The notes beneath the pieces are model-generated. The model was given only the letters and a program-made list of their open reading frames with translations, did no database searches and had not been told where the DNA came from. From assembly GCA_949293185.1 (NCBI GenBank), contig CASFCQ010000007.1:1-46054 (forward strand): a stretch of 46,054 nucleotides of DNA. The letters are read 5' to 3'. Origin of the DNA: an uncultured bacterium. GTDB lineage: Bacteria > Cyanobacteriota > Vampirovibrionia > Gastranaerophilales > Gastranaerophilaceae. Shown here piece by piece: positions 23,857 to 33,036 of the stretch; position 1 is the first letter of the stretch; each line of letters starts with the position of its first letter. The translations under genes were made by a program, and so were the position numbers.

Positions 23857-26454
23857 ATGTCAAAACCGGAAATTAATTATATTAACAGTGTGGATGTAGA
23901 TCTTAATGAAGCAACCCCCATGCTGAAACAGTTTTTGGAAATCAAAAGAGAAAACTTGGATGTACTTTTGTTGTATCGCATGGGTGATTTTTACGAGACT
24001 TTTTTTGAAGACGCTCTTACTTTATCAAAGGATTTGGAAATTACGTTAACAAGCCGTGAAGGCGGTTCGCTAGGACGCATTCCCATGGCAGGGATACCGG
24101 TAAAAGCCGTAGACAATTATCTTCCCAAACTGCTTGAAAAAGGACATAAAATCGCTATATGCGAACAGCTCGAAGATCCTGCTCTGGCAAAGGGGCTTGT
24201 AAAAAGAGCTATTGTAAAAACTATTACGGCCGGTACTTTAACAGAGACAAATCTTTTAAAATCTAATGTAAACAATTACCTTGCGGCAGTTATTAAAGAT
24301 AAAAAATCTGATTTATACGGTCTGGCATATACAGATATTTCCACAGGCGAGTTTAAGGTTACACAAACAGATTTTGAACAGCTTTTAAGCGAACTTGCCA
24401 GAATAAAACCGACAGAGGTTGTTGTTCCTAAAATTTCGCAAAAGGTTTTGCCTTTTCAGTATGTAGGCAATGAGCTTATCGACTTGCCGGAAGAAATAAC
24501 AAACAGCTATAACTGTTCCAAAATGAGCTATGCAGCTTTTGACGTTGACAGAGCGGAAAAAAATATTAAAGAAATTTTCAAGCTGGAATCAGCAGAAACA
24601 TTCGGTTTTTCGCAGTGTAAAATCGGATTTTGCGCTGCAGGAGCAATTTTTGAATATCTTTTCAGAACCCAGCAAGAAAATTTTCCTAAGTTTGAAAAAA
24701 TTACAACCTACAGCTTAAATCAGTTTGTTTCTATAGACACAAACACAAGAAGAAACCTTGAACTGACAGAAACCTCCAGAGATAAGGCAAAATACGGCAG
24801 TCTTTTGTGGGCAATTGACAACACAAAAACTAACATGGGGGCTAGACAGCTGAAAAAATGGATTCATCAGCCTCTAAAAAATATAAACAATATTATCCAA
24901 AGACAGGATGCTGTTGAAGAACTTATAAAAAATACCTCTTCAAGGATACAGCTCATAGGTCTTTTGGAAAAAGTTTATGACATCCAGCGTCTTTCGACAA
25001 GAATAAGCAATAATACCGCTAATCCGCGCGATTTTGTTGCGCTGAAAGATACGATAAACCTTTTACCAATGTTCAGCGAAGTATTAAAAAACTTCAAGTC
25101 GGAACTTTTATCAAAATTAACGGAAGTGAAAACTAACCTGACTGATTTTGCGGATATTATTGATAAAACAATTAAAGATGATGCTCCGATAACCGTAAAA
25201 GACGGCGGTGTTATTAAAGAAGGTGTATCCGGTGATTTGGACTACTACAGAGAACTTTTGACAGGCGGAAAGAACTGGCTGATTGATTTTGAAAATAAAC
25301 AAAAAGAAGAAACCGGCATAAAATTTTTAAAAGTAGGATTTTCAAAAACTTTCGGCTATTTTATAGAAGTGTCTAACTCAAACCTCAGCATGGTTCCTGA
25401 TAATTATATAAGACGCCAGACCTTAACAAACGGTGAAAGATTTGTAACCGAGGAATTGAAAAAACATGAATCAGATGTACTTTCTGCACAGTCAAAATCC
25501 ATTGAACTCGAATCTAAAATATTTTCAGATTTAAGAGAATATTCTAAGGAATTTGTTGACCCTATAAGAGAGGTCGCAGAAGCAATTGCCGATATGGATG
25601 TACTTGTTTCTTTTGCTGTATGTGCAATCGAAAACAAATACACAAGACCTCTTATTACGGATTCAAACGAGCTTTATATAAAAGAAGGCAGACATCCGGT
25701 GCTTGAAAAAATTCTGCCTATGGGTAAATATGTATCAAACGACTTAAAGCTTATTGCGGACAACCATTCCCAGCAGGATACGCAGTTTATGATACTTACC
25801 GGTCCTAACATGGCTGGTAAATCTACTTATATGCGCCAGAATGCTCTTATCGTGATAATGGCACAGATAGGCAGTTTTGTACCTTGTGATGCGGCTAAAA
25901 TCGGTATTGTGGATAAAATCTTTACAAGGGTGGGTGCTGTTGATGATTTGTCGCTGGGACAATCAACATTCATGGTAGAAATGAACGAGACGGCGTTTAT
26001 ACTTAACTCTGCTACAGAAAAGAGTCTTATCTTGTTAGATGAAATAGGAAGAGGAACAAGCACCTATGATGGTGTTGCTATTGCCTGGAGTGTTGCGGAA
26101 TATATTGCGACAAAGATAAAGGCAAGAACTATTTTCGCTACGCATTATCATGAACTTAATGTTATGAGTTCAATTTTTCCTCAGATTAAAAACTATCGTG
26201 TAACTATTTCCGAAAATGACGGAGAAATAATTTTCTTAAGGAAAGTCATAGAAGGTTCAGCAAGCAAGAGCTACGGTATACAGGTAGCAAAAATGGCAGG
26301 GCTTCCTCAGTCTGTAATTAAAACAGCGGAAGATATGATGACCAAAATGCAGGTGGATTATTCAAAAGATTTATCGGCAAACAAGCGCAAGAATAAAATC
26401 CCTGCGCCTGAAGTGCCTCAATTATCTTTAATTTTTGATAACGGAAAAGAATAA
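23857..26454 (+). CDS. mutS: DNA mismatch repair ATPase MutS
   Basis: 865 residues, full MutS1 length. It binds mismatches as a dimer and recruits MutL. The N-terminal domain has the mismatch-intercalating Phe and Glu of GDFYETFFEDA (about residue 43). The ATPase has Walker A GPNMAGKSTYMRQ (about 650), a signature loop SLGQSTFMVEMNE, Walker B LILLDEIGRGTSTYDG and the ATHYHEL switch. AGGAG lies 5 bases before the ATG. It ends 5 bases from the convergent XRE gene, with no terminator visible between. Confidence 0.96.
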   Translation: MSKPEINYINSVDVDLNEATPMLKQFLEIKRENLDVLLLYRMGDFYETFFEDALTLSKDLEITLTSREGGSLGRIPMAGIPVKAVDNYLPKLLEKGHKIAICEQLEDPALAKGLVKRAIVKTITAGTLTETNLLKSNVNNYLAAVIKDKKSDLYGLAYTDISTGEFKVTQTDFEQLLSELARIKPTEVVVPKISQKVLPFQYVGNELIDLPEEITNSYNCSKMSYAAFDVDRAEKNIKEIFKLESAETFGFSQCKIGFCAAGAIFEYLFRTQQENFPKFEKITTYSLNQFVSIDTNTRRNLELTETSRDKAKYGSLLWAIDNTKTNMGARQLKKWIHQPLKNINNIIQRQDAVEELIKNTSSRIQLIGLLEKVYDIQRLSTRISNNTANPRDFVALKDTINLLPMFSEVLKNFKSELLSKLTEVKTNLTDFADIIDKTIKDDAPITVKDGGVIKEGVSGDLDYYRELLTGGKNWLIDFENKQKEETGIKFLKVGFSKTFGYFIEVSNSNLSMVPDNYIRRQTLTNGERFVTEELKKHESDVLSAQSKSIELESKIFSDLREYSKEFVDPIREVAEAIADMDVLVSFAVCAIENKYTRPLITDSNELYIKEGRHPVLEKILPMGKYVSNDLKLIADNHSQQDTQFMILTGPNMAGKSTYMRQNALIVIMAQIGSFVPCDAAKIGIVDKIFTRVGAVDDLSLGQSTFMVEMNETAFILNSATEKSLILLDEIGRGTSTYDGVAIAWSVAEYIATKIKARTIFATHYHELNVMSSIFPQIKNYRVTISENDGEIIFLRKVIEGSASKSYGIQVAKMAGLPQSVIKTAEDMMTKMQVDYSKDLSANKRKNKIPAPEVPQLSLIFDNGKE

Positions 26455-26459
26455 TTTTT

Positions 26460-27119
26460 CTACTTTTTAGTATCGCTAATTCCTCTTGCCAGTTTCATTC
26501 CATCGGCAAGGTTGCTTAATTTTATTAATGCCTCGTTACTTTTTAGTGAATCAAGAGCAAGTTTAATAAAATCGGCAGACTGTTTGTCTTTAGATATTTT
26601 TCTAAATTCAGCGACCATGTAGTTTAAATTGCGCTGTGCTTCAACATCAACGGAATTTCTTATAACTTTTTCTTTTCCGTCAGGATAAAACACTACTATT
26701 TTGGAAGATTTTTTCTCATCAAAATATTCAACAAATATAGGTTTGTTCAAATTTTTAGCAGTGTTTGCCATACTTTTGTCGGTACAAGTTTTTTCTTTCG
26801 CGTTTTTAGTACGCAATTGATAAACATTGTCTTTCTTGGTTGTGGAAACCTGAAAAACAGTTTCACTGTTTGTGCCGTTTAGTGCACCTTCGTATTCTTC
26901 TGTTAAAAAATCAAAGTCAAATAGCTCACGCGGTTGAACATTTAGTGTAATGCAAACTTTTTCTAATGTTTTGCACGATGGAAAATGTTCACCTGTTTCA
27001 ATTTTAGAAAGTTGTCTGGAATGAATACCAATAACACCAGCCAAATCTTCTTGCGTAATGTTTCTTACTTTTCTCAGGTACTTGATGTTGCTGCCTAAAC
27101 CGTTTTTGAAATTTGTCAT
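26460..27119 (-). CDS. XRE-family transcriptional regulator
   Basis: 219 residues. An N-terminal helix-turn-helix of the Cro/XRE type occupies about residues 10-65 (IKYLRKVRNITQEDLAGVIG, HSRQLSKIETGEHFPS, LEKVCITLNVQPRELFDFD). The rest is a charged region of unknown fold with a beta segment IFVEYFDE...KIVVFYPDGKEKV and a helical tail. It is divergent from the glycosyltransferase gene across an inverted repeat, which suggests autoregulation or control of that gene. Ligand and targets unknown. Confidence 0.75.
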   Translation of the reverse strand: MTNFKNGLGSNIKYLRKVRNITQEDLAGVIGIHSRQLSKIETGEHFPSCKTLEKVCITLNVQPRELFDFDFLTEEYEGALNGTNSETVFQVSTTKKDNVYQLRTKNAKEKTCTDKSMANTAKNLNKPIFVEYFDEKKSSKIVVFYPDGKEKVIRNSVDVEAQRNLNYMVAEFRKISKDKQSADFIKLALDSLKSNEALIKLSNLADGMKLARGISDTKK

Positions 27120-27171
27120 ATCTATGTCCTTTCGTTTAGTATATACGCATTAGATGCGCAACTTAACGTTT

Positions 27172-27230
27172 TAAGACACCTATAAATTTTGCTTTTTATT
27201 GTTGACTTAGGTGTTTTATGACATATCATG
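27172..27230. promoter_or_regulatory. Divergent control region with inverted repeat
   Basis: TAAGACACCTA (27172-27182) and TAGGTGTTTTA (27208-27218) are inverted copies, 10 of 11 matching. The second arm lies in the spacer of a promoter TTGACT (27202-27207), N16, TATCAT (27224-27229) reading toward the glycosyltransferase. A minus-strand -10 TATACT is at 27138-27143. Likely operator for the XRE protein. Confidence 0.5.
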
Positions 27231-27325
27231 AAAAAAATCAGAGTGTTTAGCATTGTCTAACTTTTGGTTAATTAGATTTATTAATCTGCACAAATAATTT
27301 AAAAAAGCAATATCAAGGGTTTCTA

Positions 27326-28072
27326 ATGGACGTTCATTATAATAAAATTTTTACATTTATTAATTTTGAAAAATGCGTGCCGCCATATATTAACCTTTGT
27401 ATTAAAACCTGGAAACAGCATTTGCAAAATGATTATCAAATAATTATTTTAACTCCTGAAAACTTACACCAATATATAGATAACAGATTTCTTACAGATT
27501 TTTTAACTAATCCTGCACCCCCTTATTCACCGGCATTATATGATTATATCAGTTTTCTGGTTGTATATTGCAACGGAGGGATTTTTCTTGATGCAGACAC
27601 AATTATAACAGATGGTTTTAAACCTGATTTTAGTCTGCTAAATAACTATGACACAATATTTTTTAGCTGTAATAATAAAATAATACCGGGATTTATTATG
27701 TCTAAAAAATACTCGAAGCTGATAGAAGAATTTATCTTAAAACACGGATTTGAACACTGTTTACGGTTTAAAGCAAGGTCTGCCAATATTAATGCTTTAA
27801 TTAAAAATTCTTTATATAAAAATTTTTTGTTGATAGACAACAAATTGTGCGCATATAAACTTGAATCACTTTTGTGTGAAAGTTTTACAGGCAATAAATA
27901 TAAAGAGTATTATTTCAGCACAAAATATTCTATTGAAAACTTTTTAAAAAATAATAAAGGGATTGTTGCACTGCAAAACTCGAAAACACCTGTAAAGTAC
28001 AAAAAAATGAGTGAAGCTGAATTTTTAAAACAGGATATTTTATTATCTAAAATTTTTAGAGTTCTTTTATAA
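27326..28072 (+). CDS. GT32-like sugar transferase (DXD)
   Basis: 248 residues. The core SPALYDYISFLVVYCNGGIF followed by LDADTI matches the family of glycosyltransferases with a DXD motif (Asp89, Asp91) such as OCH1/capsular mannosyl- and galactosyltransferases; the N-terminal KIFTFINFEKCVPPYINLCI with KTW fits their start (usually IPKIIHQIW). These transfer sugars to glycans or lipids using nucleotide sugars and Mn. It is alone between a regulator and pirin. Acceptor and sugar unknown. No membrane segment. Confidence 0.7.
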   Translation: MDVHYNKIFTFINFEKCVPPYINLCIKTWKQHLQNDYQIIILTPENLHQYIDNRFLTDFLTNPAPPYSPALYDYISFLVVYCNGGIFLDADTIITDGFKPDFSLLNNYDTIFFSCNNKIIPGFIMSKKYSKLIEEFILKHGFEHCLRFKARSANINALIKNSLYKNFLLIDNKLCAYKLESLLCESFTGNKYKEYYFSTKYSIENFLKNNKGIVALQNSKTPVKYKKMSEAEFLKQDILLSKIFRVLL

Positions 28073-28185
28073 AAAATTGTTATATCTTTAAAATAGCTCT
28101 GGCTGTATCGTGCCGGAAGATATAAAAGTCATCGCTTTTACAATCTATACTTTATGCGTCAAAGCAAAATAAAGGATAGATTAAA

Positions 28186-28902
28186 ATGTATAAATTAAGA
28201 GCCCGTGAAGAACGCGGCAAGACAGTTACCGATTGGCTCAAGAGCGCGCACAGTTTTTCTTTTGCACAGTATTTTGACCCGTTTAATATGGGATTTAGTG
28301 ATTTAAGGGTAATCAATGATGATATTATTGCCCCGTCATCCGGTTTTTCTATGCATCCGCATGCAAATATGGAGATTATTACCATAATATTAGACGGAGC
28401 TTTAGAACATAAAGATTCTACAGGCATATCCGAACTTTTGCAGGCAGGACAAATACAGGTGATGAGTGCAGGCTCGGGAATAATGCACAGCGAATTTAAC
28501 CCCTCGCCGATAAATGACACACATTTTTTACAAATATGGATTTTGCCAAACAAAAAAAATTATTCGCCGTCTTATCAAACAAAAACTTTTAAAAAAGAAA
28601 CATTACTTAATAGAATAAGACTCATAGTTTCCGGAAGCGGCAAAGAAGGGTCTGTAAAAATTCATCAGGATGCAGAGATTTTCCAATCAATTTTAGAAGC
28701 GGATAAAACAGTATATTTTTCTATTCCCGAAAACAGAAAACTATGGCTGCAGGTTGCCACAGGGGCGATTGAAGTAAATTCAAATATTCTTGAGGCGGGA
28801 GACGGAATGTCTGTTGTGAATGAAACGGGCGAAATAGAAATCAACGGTGTTGATGCGGAATCTAATTTTATAATTTTCAATTTAAGAAATTTGCGAATCT
28901 AA
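28186..28902 (+). CDS. Pirin-family cupin protein
   Basis: 238 residues with two cupin folds. The metal site of the N-terminal cupin is visible as FSMHPHANMEIITIILDG and SGIMHSEFN (three His and one Glu). The start ARERGKT-like segment (RAREERGKTVTDWLKSAHSF) and YFDPFNMGFSDLRVINDD match YhhW/pirin-like proteins, some of which are quercetin dioxygenases. AAAGGAT lies 9 bases before the ATG. Physiological role unclear in bacteria. Confidence 0.88.
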   Translation: MYKLRAREERGKTVTDWLKSAHSFSFAQYFDPFNMGFSDLRVINDDIIAPSSGFSMHPHANMEIITIILDGALEHKDSTGISELLQAGQIQVMSAGSGIMHSEFNPSPINDTHFLQIWILPNKKNYSPSYQTKTFKKETLLNRIRLIVSGSGKEGSVKIHQDAEIFQSILEADKTVYFSIPENRKLWLQVATGAIEVNSNILEAGDGMSVVNETGEIEINGVDAESNFIIFNLRNLRI

Positions 28903-28961
28903 AAGATATGTATTGTATACATAGTACGAAATCTCTGCCGTTGTGCCTAAAACTGTAAGAC

Positions 28962-29012
28962 GATAGCTTGTGATATTTTTGTGTTTAGTAAATCTTAAAA
29001 TATCTGGCTATC
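28962..29012. repeat. Long inverted repeat upstream of the rpsO promoter
   Basis: GATAGC-TTGT-GATATTTT (28962-28979) pairs with AAAATATC-TG-GCTATC (28997-29012): 14 base pairs around a small internal loop. It lies just before the rpsO -35, so it is outside the likely rpsO transcript. It could end pirin transcription or bind a regulator. Confidence 0.5.
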
Positions 29013-29016
29013 ATGC

Positions 29017-29044
29017 TTGACGCTAATGTTTGAGATGTTATGAT
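29017..29044 (+). promoter_or_regulatory. Promoter of rpsO
   Basis: TTGACG (29017-29022), 16-base spacer, TATGAT (29039-29044) with extended -10 TG at 29036-29037. The leader of about 70 bases holds an imperfect hairpin (TAGTTTA / TAAACTGACTA, about 29066-29097), a possible S15 autoregulatory site. Confidence 0.6.
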
Positions 29045-29119
29045 TTAGGAACGATAATGTATTTTATTTAGTTTACGCCACCAACTTAAACTGACTAAAA
29101 TAGATAAAGGAACAAAAAA

Positions 29120-29395
29120 ATGGCAATAAATTTAGCAAAAGAAGAAAAAGCTGAAATCATCAAAAAATTCGGTAAAGACGCAAAAGACTCCGGTTCTGCA
29201 GAAGTTCAAATTGCTCTTTTGACTCAAAAAATTACTGAATTGACTGAACACCTCAAATCTAATAAAAAAGATTTTCAAGGCAGAAGAGGTCTTTTGATGA
29301 TGGTTGGTCAAAGAAAAAGACTTTTAGCTTATGTTAAAAAACAAGATTTACAAAAATACAGAGATTTAATCAAAACTTTAGGTATCAGAGGTTAA
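29120..29395 (+). CDS. rpsO: 30S ribosomal protein S15
   Basis: 91 residues, the usual is 88-89. It binds 16S rRNA early in 30S assembly. Signatures: [36 protein letters not shown], and [13 protein letters not shown] with the end [20 protein letters not shown] precedes the ATG. Monocistronic, with its own promoter and terminator. Confidence 0.96.
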   Translation: MAINLAKEEKAEIIKKFGKDAKDSGSAEVQIALLTQKITELTEHLKSNKKDFQGRRGLLMMVGQRKRLLAYVKKQDLQKYRDLIKTLGIRG

Positions 29396-29431
29396 TTTTC
29401 TGTTTTAAAAAATCTTAAAACCATTTGATGA

Positions 29432-29472
29432 AAAAAGACACTGCAAATTTTATTTTTGCGGTGTCTTTTTTT
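29432..29472 (+). terminator. Terminator of rpsO
   Basis: AAAGACACTGCAAA pairs with TTTGCGGTGTCTTT (one mismatch) and is followed by a T run at 29465-29472. Confidence 0.85.
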
Positions 29473-29507
29473 ACATAAATTTACGCTCTTAAAAATATTG
29501 TATATAG

Positions 29508-29520
29508 TATAATTATTTGT
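29508..29520 (+). promoter_or_regulatory. TATAAT box immediately before ftsI
   Basis: A perfect TATAAT at 29508-29513 lies 7 bases before the ATG at 29521, so transcription from it would begin at about the start codon. No ribosome site is visible before that ATG. Confidence 0.5.
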
Positions 29521-31356
29521 ATGGGACGGAATTATAAAAGCGATAAAGAGAAGTTTAAAGAATTTGATAAAAAGCTTATTTTTTGGCAGATAATATGCAT
29601 ATTGATAAGCTTTGTGATAATAGTTTACCTGTTTTTAATAATGGTTGTCGATATAAAAGACTACCGTGCACAGGCAAAACGCCAGAGAACAGCAAAAAAC
29701 TTTATTATGAGAGGTGCTATTCTTGACAGAAACGGTATAAAACTTGCATCTGACAAAACCTCGTTCGATGTTTACGCCCATCAGGAATATTATGACCATA
29801 CTCCTAATGAACTTGCAGCTATTCTTGCTCCGATATTGAATGTTAACAAGAATCAGCTCGCTAAAAAACTTGCACAGGACGAAAAAGTCATAGTAATTAA
29901 AAAGGATGTTTCGCGTATTACCGCTCAGGCTATAAGAAAACTTGGTTTGAGAGAAATAAGCCTAGGTAAGAAAAACGAGCGTGTTTATCCGCAGGGTACA
30001 ATGGCTGCGCATATCTTAGGGTATTACAATCCCGATGCGGATGTAGCGGCAGGTGTTGAATTAACGGCTAAGGATAAGCTGGAAGAAGTCGAACAAAATG
30101 TTAATTTTGAAAAAACACCCGACGGAGATATTATTTATGAAGTTGATACAGATCCTGCAGCTACAACATCTCCGCTTAAAGGCAAATCAATAACATTAAC
30201 TATTGATTCCGCAATTCAACACGTTTGTGAAGTTGAATTGAATAAAGTAATAAAAGAAAAAGGTGCTCTGCGCGGTACTGTCATAGTAATGAACCCTAAA
30301 AACGGTGAAATTTTGGGCTATGCTGTTTATCCAAGCTACAACCCTAACAATTATAAAAAGGCAACACTTACACAGTTGACAAACTGGACATTGAGTGATG
30401 TTTTTGAACCGGGTTCTACATTTAAAACCCTCACTATTGCTTCTGCAATAGAAAACGGCAGACTATTTGAAGATTCAAAAATACTGGATACCGGTAAAAT
30501 TGAAATTGATAAATGGGTGATTAAAAATTATGACTACGCTGCACACCCGTATCCCGGCAATATTGATTTGTATTATTTATTCGAACACTCAAGCAATGTC
30601 GGCAGCGCCAAAGCCGCATTGATGATGACAAGAAACGAGCACTACAATGTGCTTAAAAAGTTTGGCATCGGGGAAAAAACCGGTATTGACCTGCCCGGAG
30701 AATCCCGCGGGCTTTTGCCGCCGCCTTCTGACTGGCAGAAATCAACACATGCTTCAATAGGCTACGGTTACAGTATTTCTGTTACTGCAATACAGATGGT
30801 GTCTGCTATTTCCGCGCTTGCCAATAACGGGGTAAGAGTCACTCCTCACGTGATTAAATACTCTCCGGAAGAAGAGGCGCTAAAGGTTAAACGTATACAA
30901 ACAATAAAACCCGAAACTGCCCAAACCGTAACACGACTTCTTGCAGGAAGCATAGGACGCTCAAAATCTGTTGTTAACCTTGAAGATTACAATGTTGCGG
31001 CAAAAACAGGAACAGCAAGAAAATCAATAACAGGTGCTAAAGGTTATACCAATAAACTGGTAACATCTATTATCGGTTATTTCCCGGCAACCGATCCGCA
31101 GATAGAAATTTATGTTGTAATTGACTCTCCGTCTAAAGGCGCTTTGTGGGGAAATACAGTTGCCGGTCCGGTGTTCAGAGAGGTTGCACTGCAAACGGCA
31201 AGAATACTGAATATTGCTCCTGACAGAACCCGGCAGCCGCAAAAATTGAGCACAACAACCGTAAAAAAGGTTAATGCACCAACAAAGAAAACTGTAACTA
31301 AAAAGAAAAAGACAGCAGAAGCTAAAAATGCTCAAAAAAGTAATTCTCAAAATTAA
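29521..31356 (+). CDS. ftsI: Peptidoglycan transpeptidase, FtsI/PBP2b type
   Basis: 611 residues. A basic cytoplasmic N terminus, one membrane segment (about 18-43), a pedestal region with RGAILDRNGIKLA (about 64-76), and a class B transpeptidase domain with all three motifs: Ser299-TFK302, Ser357-SN359 and Lys495-TG497. The Lys/Thr-rich tail (TKKTVTKKKKTAEAKN) is unusual. It crosslinks septal peptidoglycan. Location directly before murE matches the dcw cluster order. No ribosome site precedes the ATG, and a TATAAT box lies 7 bases upstream, so a leaderless mRNA is possible. Confidence 0.9.
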   Translation: MGRNYKSDKEKFKEFDKKLIFWQIICILISFVIIVYLFLIMVVDIKDYRAQAKRQRTAKNFIMRGAILDRNGIKLASDKTSFDVYAHQEYYDHTPNELAAILAPILNVNKNQLAKKLAQDEKVIVIKKDVSRITAQAIRKLGLREISLGKKNERVYPQGTMAAHILGYYNPDADVAAGVELTAKDKLEEVEQNVNFEKTPDGDIIYEVDTDPAATTSPLKGKSITLTIDSAIQHVCEVELNKVIKEKGALRGTVIVMNPKNGEILGYAVYPSYNPNNYKKATLTQLTNWTLSDVFEPGSTFKTLTIASAIENGRLFEDSKILDTGKIEIDKWVIKNYDYAAHPYPGNIDLYYLFEHSSNVGSAKAALMMTRNEHYNVLKKFGIGEKTGIDLPGESRGLLPPPSDWQKSTHASIGYGYSISVTAIQMVSAISALANNGVRVTPHVIKYSPEEEALKVKRIQTIKPETAQTVTRLLAGSIGRSKSVVNLEDYNVAAKTGTARKSITGAKGYTNKLVTSIIGYFPATDPQIEIYVVIDSPSKGALWGNTVAGPVFREVALQTARILNIAPDRTRQPQKLSTTTVKKVNAPTKKTVTKKKKTAEAKNAQKSNSQN

Positions 31357-31377
31357 AAGATAAATAAGGAACTGACT

Positions 31378-32856
31378 ATGAAACTGAGTGAACTTATTAA
31401 AAATATAAAAGTAAAAGATATAGTAAATAATAAAGAAACAGAAATTACAGGTATATCATATAATTCAAAAACAATTCAAAAAGGTGAAATTTTTGTTTGC
31501 CTTAAAGGTGAAAATACAGACGGTCATGATTATGCAAAAATGGCTGTAGAAAACGGAGCAAGCGCTCTTTTTTGCGAAAGACAGCTTGAGCTTGACGTAC
31601 CTCAGGTAATTGTTGAATCCACAAGACATCAGATTGCGGATGTTGCCGCTGCTTTTTATGGTTATCCGTCAAAAAATATTAATTTAATCGGAGTAACCGG
31701 TACTAACGGCAAAACAACCGTAACCCATCTTATCCAGAGAATCATTGAAGACGCAATGCATAAATGCGCTATTATCGGAACTCTCGGGTATAAATTGTCG
31801 GGTAAAGACACTTATCATGATGCTAAACATACGACCCCGCAGGCTCCGGAATTGCAAAAAACATTAAAAATGATTTGTGATAATGCTATTGATTATGTGG
31901 CAATGGAAGTAAGCTCTCATGCTCTGGAGCAGAATCGTGTCGGCTGCTGTGATTTTAACGGTGCGGTGTTCACAAACCTTACACAGGATCATCTGGATTA
32001 CCATATAACCATGAATAACTATTTTGAAGCAAAAGCGCTGTTATTCAAAGGGCTGAAACCCGGCGGTTTTGCTGTAATTAACAACGATGACGAATACGCA
32101 CAGCGTTTTAAAAGCGTTGTACCAAACGGGGTTGCTGTATACACTTATGCAATCAACAACGATGCGGACATTACTGCATCAAATATTGATTTTTCTATAC
32201 ACGGTGCAAAATTTGACTGTATGGTAAACGGTGTAACTAAAAAAGTTAACCTTCAAATGAACGGAATGTTCAGTGTATACAATGCTCTTGCCGCATTAAC
32301 AGCAGGTATTGCTGCAGGATTTGATGCTGATATTTGTATAAAAGCGCTTGAAGAAACAAAGAGCGTTGACGGAAGATTTGAAATTGTTAACAAACAGCCG
32401 CTTGTTATTGTAGATTACGCTCATACTCCCGACGGGCTTTTGAATGTATTAAAGGCAGCAAGGGAATTGACACCAAAAGGCAGCAATCTTATCTGTATGT
32501 TTGGCTGCGGCGGTGACAGAGATGCTACCAAACGTCCTAAAATGGGAAAAATTGCGGAAGAAGCCGCTGATATTGTTGTTGTAACCTCGGATAACCCGCG
32601 CAGCGAAGACCCGCAGCTTATTATATCTGACATTCTTGCAGGAATAAAAACGGTAAATACCCAAAAAGTTTATGTAGAACCTGACAGAAGAACGGCTATA
32701 TCTATGTTAAAAAATATTGCCAATGAAAATGATGTGGTTGTGCTTGCCGGTAAAGGTCATGAAAACTATCAGATTTTAAAGGACAAAACCATTCATTTTG
32801 ATGACAGAGAAGAAGCACGTAAAGTTTTCATAACAAATGAGCATATAAATGTTTAA
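31378..32856 (+). CDS. murE: UDP-MurNAc-tripeptide synthetase, meso-DAP adding
   Basis: 492 residues. A Mur ligase with ATP loop GVTGTNGKTTVTHLI, central motifs FTNLTQDHLDYH and VDYAHTPDGLLNVLKAARE, and the specificity motif DNPRSEDP, which marks the meso-diaminopimelate adding enzyme (lysine ligases differ here). AAGGAAC lies 8 bases upstream. It follows ftsI by 21 bases, so the two form an operon. This implies DAP-type peptidoglycan. Confidence 0.95.
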   Translation: MKLSELIKNIKVKDIVNNKETEITGISYNSKTIQKGEIFVCLKGENTDGHDYAKMAVENGASALFCERQLELDVPQVIVESTRHQIADVAAAFYGYPSKNINLIGVTGTNGKTTVTHLIQRIIEDAMHKCAIIGTLGYKLSGKDTYHDAKHTTPQAPELQKTLKMICDNAIDYVAMEVSSHALEQNRVGCCDFNGAVFTNLTQDHLDYHITMNNYFEAKALLFKGLKPGGFAVINNDDEYAQRFKSVVPNGVAVYTYAINNDADITASNIDFSIHGAKFDCMVNGVTKKVNLQMNGMFSVYNALAALTAGIAAGFDADICIKALEETKSVDGRFEIVNKQPLVIVDYAHTPDGLLNVLKAARELTPKGSNLICMFGCGGDRDATKRPKMGKIAEEAADIVVVTSDNPRSEDPQLIISDILAGIKTVNTQKVYVEPDRRTAISMLKNIANENDVVVLAGKGHENYQILKDKTIHFDDREEARKVFITNEHINV

Positions 32857-32993
32857 AAATTAAAAAAATGGGTATTATTATAATATGGACTCTTTTATTT
32901 CCATATTAAAAAAAATACTTCAAAATTGCGCCTTTATCTGTCGTAAAGGTCTTGCTACCATGTTTGGCACATTCTGTTAGGAAGAAAATGAGA

Positions 32994-33028
32994 TTGAAAA
33001 AAGCTCCGGAAATTTTTCCGGAGCTTTT
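32994..33028. terminator. Bidirectional terminator between murE and the convergent gene
   Basis: AAAAGCTCCGGAAA / TTTCCGGAGCTTTT forms a long stem with T runs on both strands. It lies 9 bases past the end of the minus-strand gene at 33037 and 140 past murE. Confidence 0.8.
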
Positions 33029-33036
33029 GAGTTTAT

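Noticed and set aside
32883..32911. Terminator after murE (TAATATGGA...TCCATATTA)
   Set aside because: The run after the stem is A, not T, on the coding strand; the real terminator is at 32994-33028.
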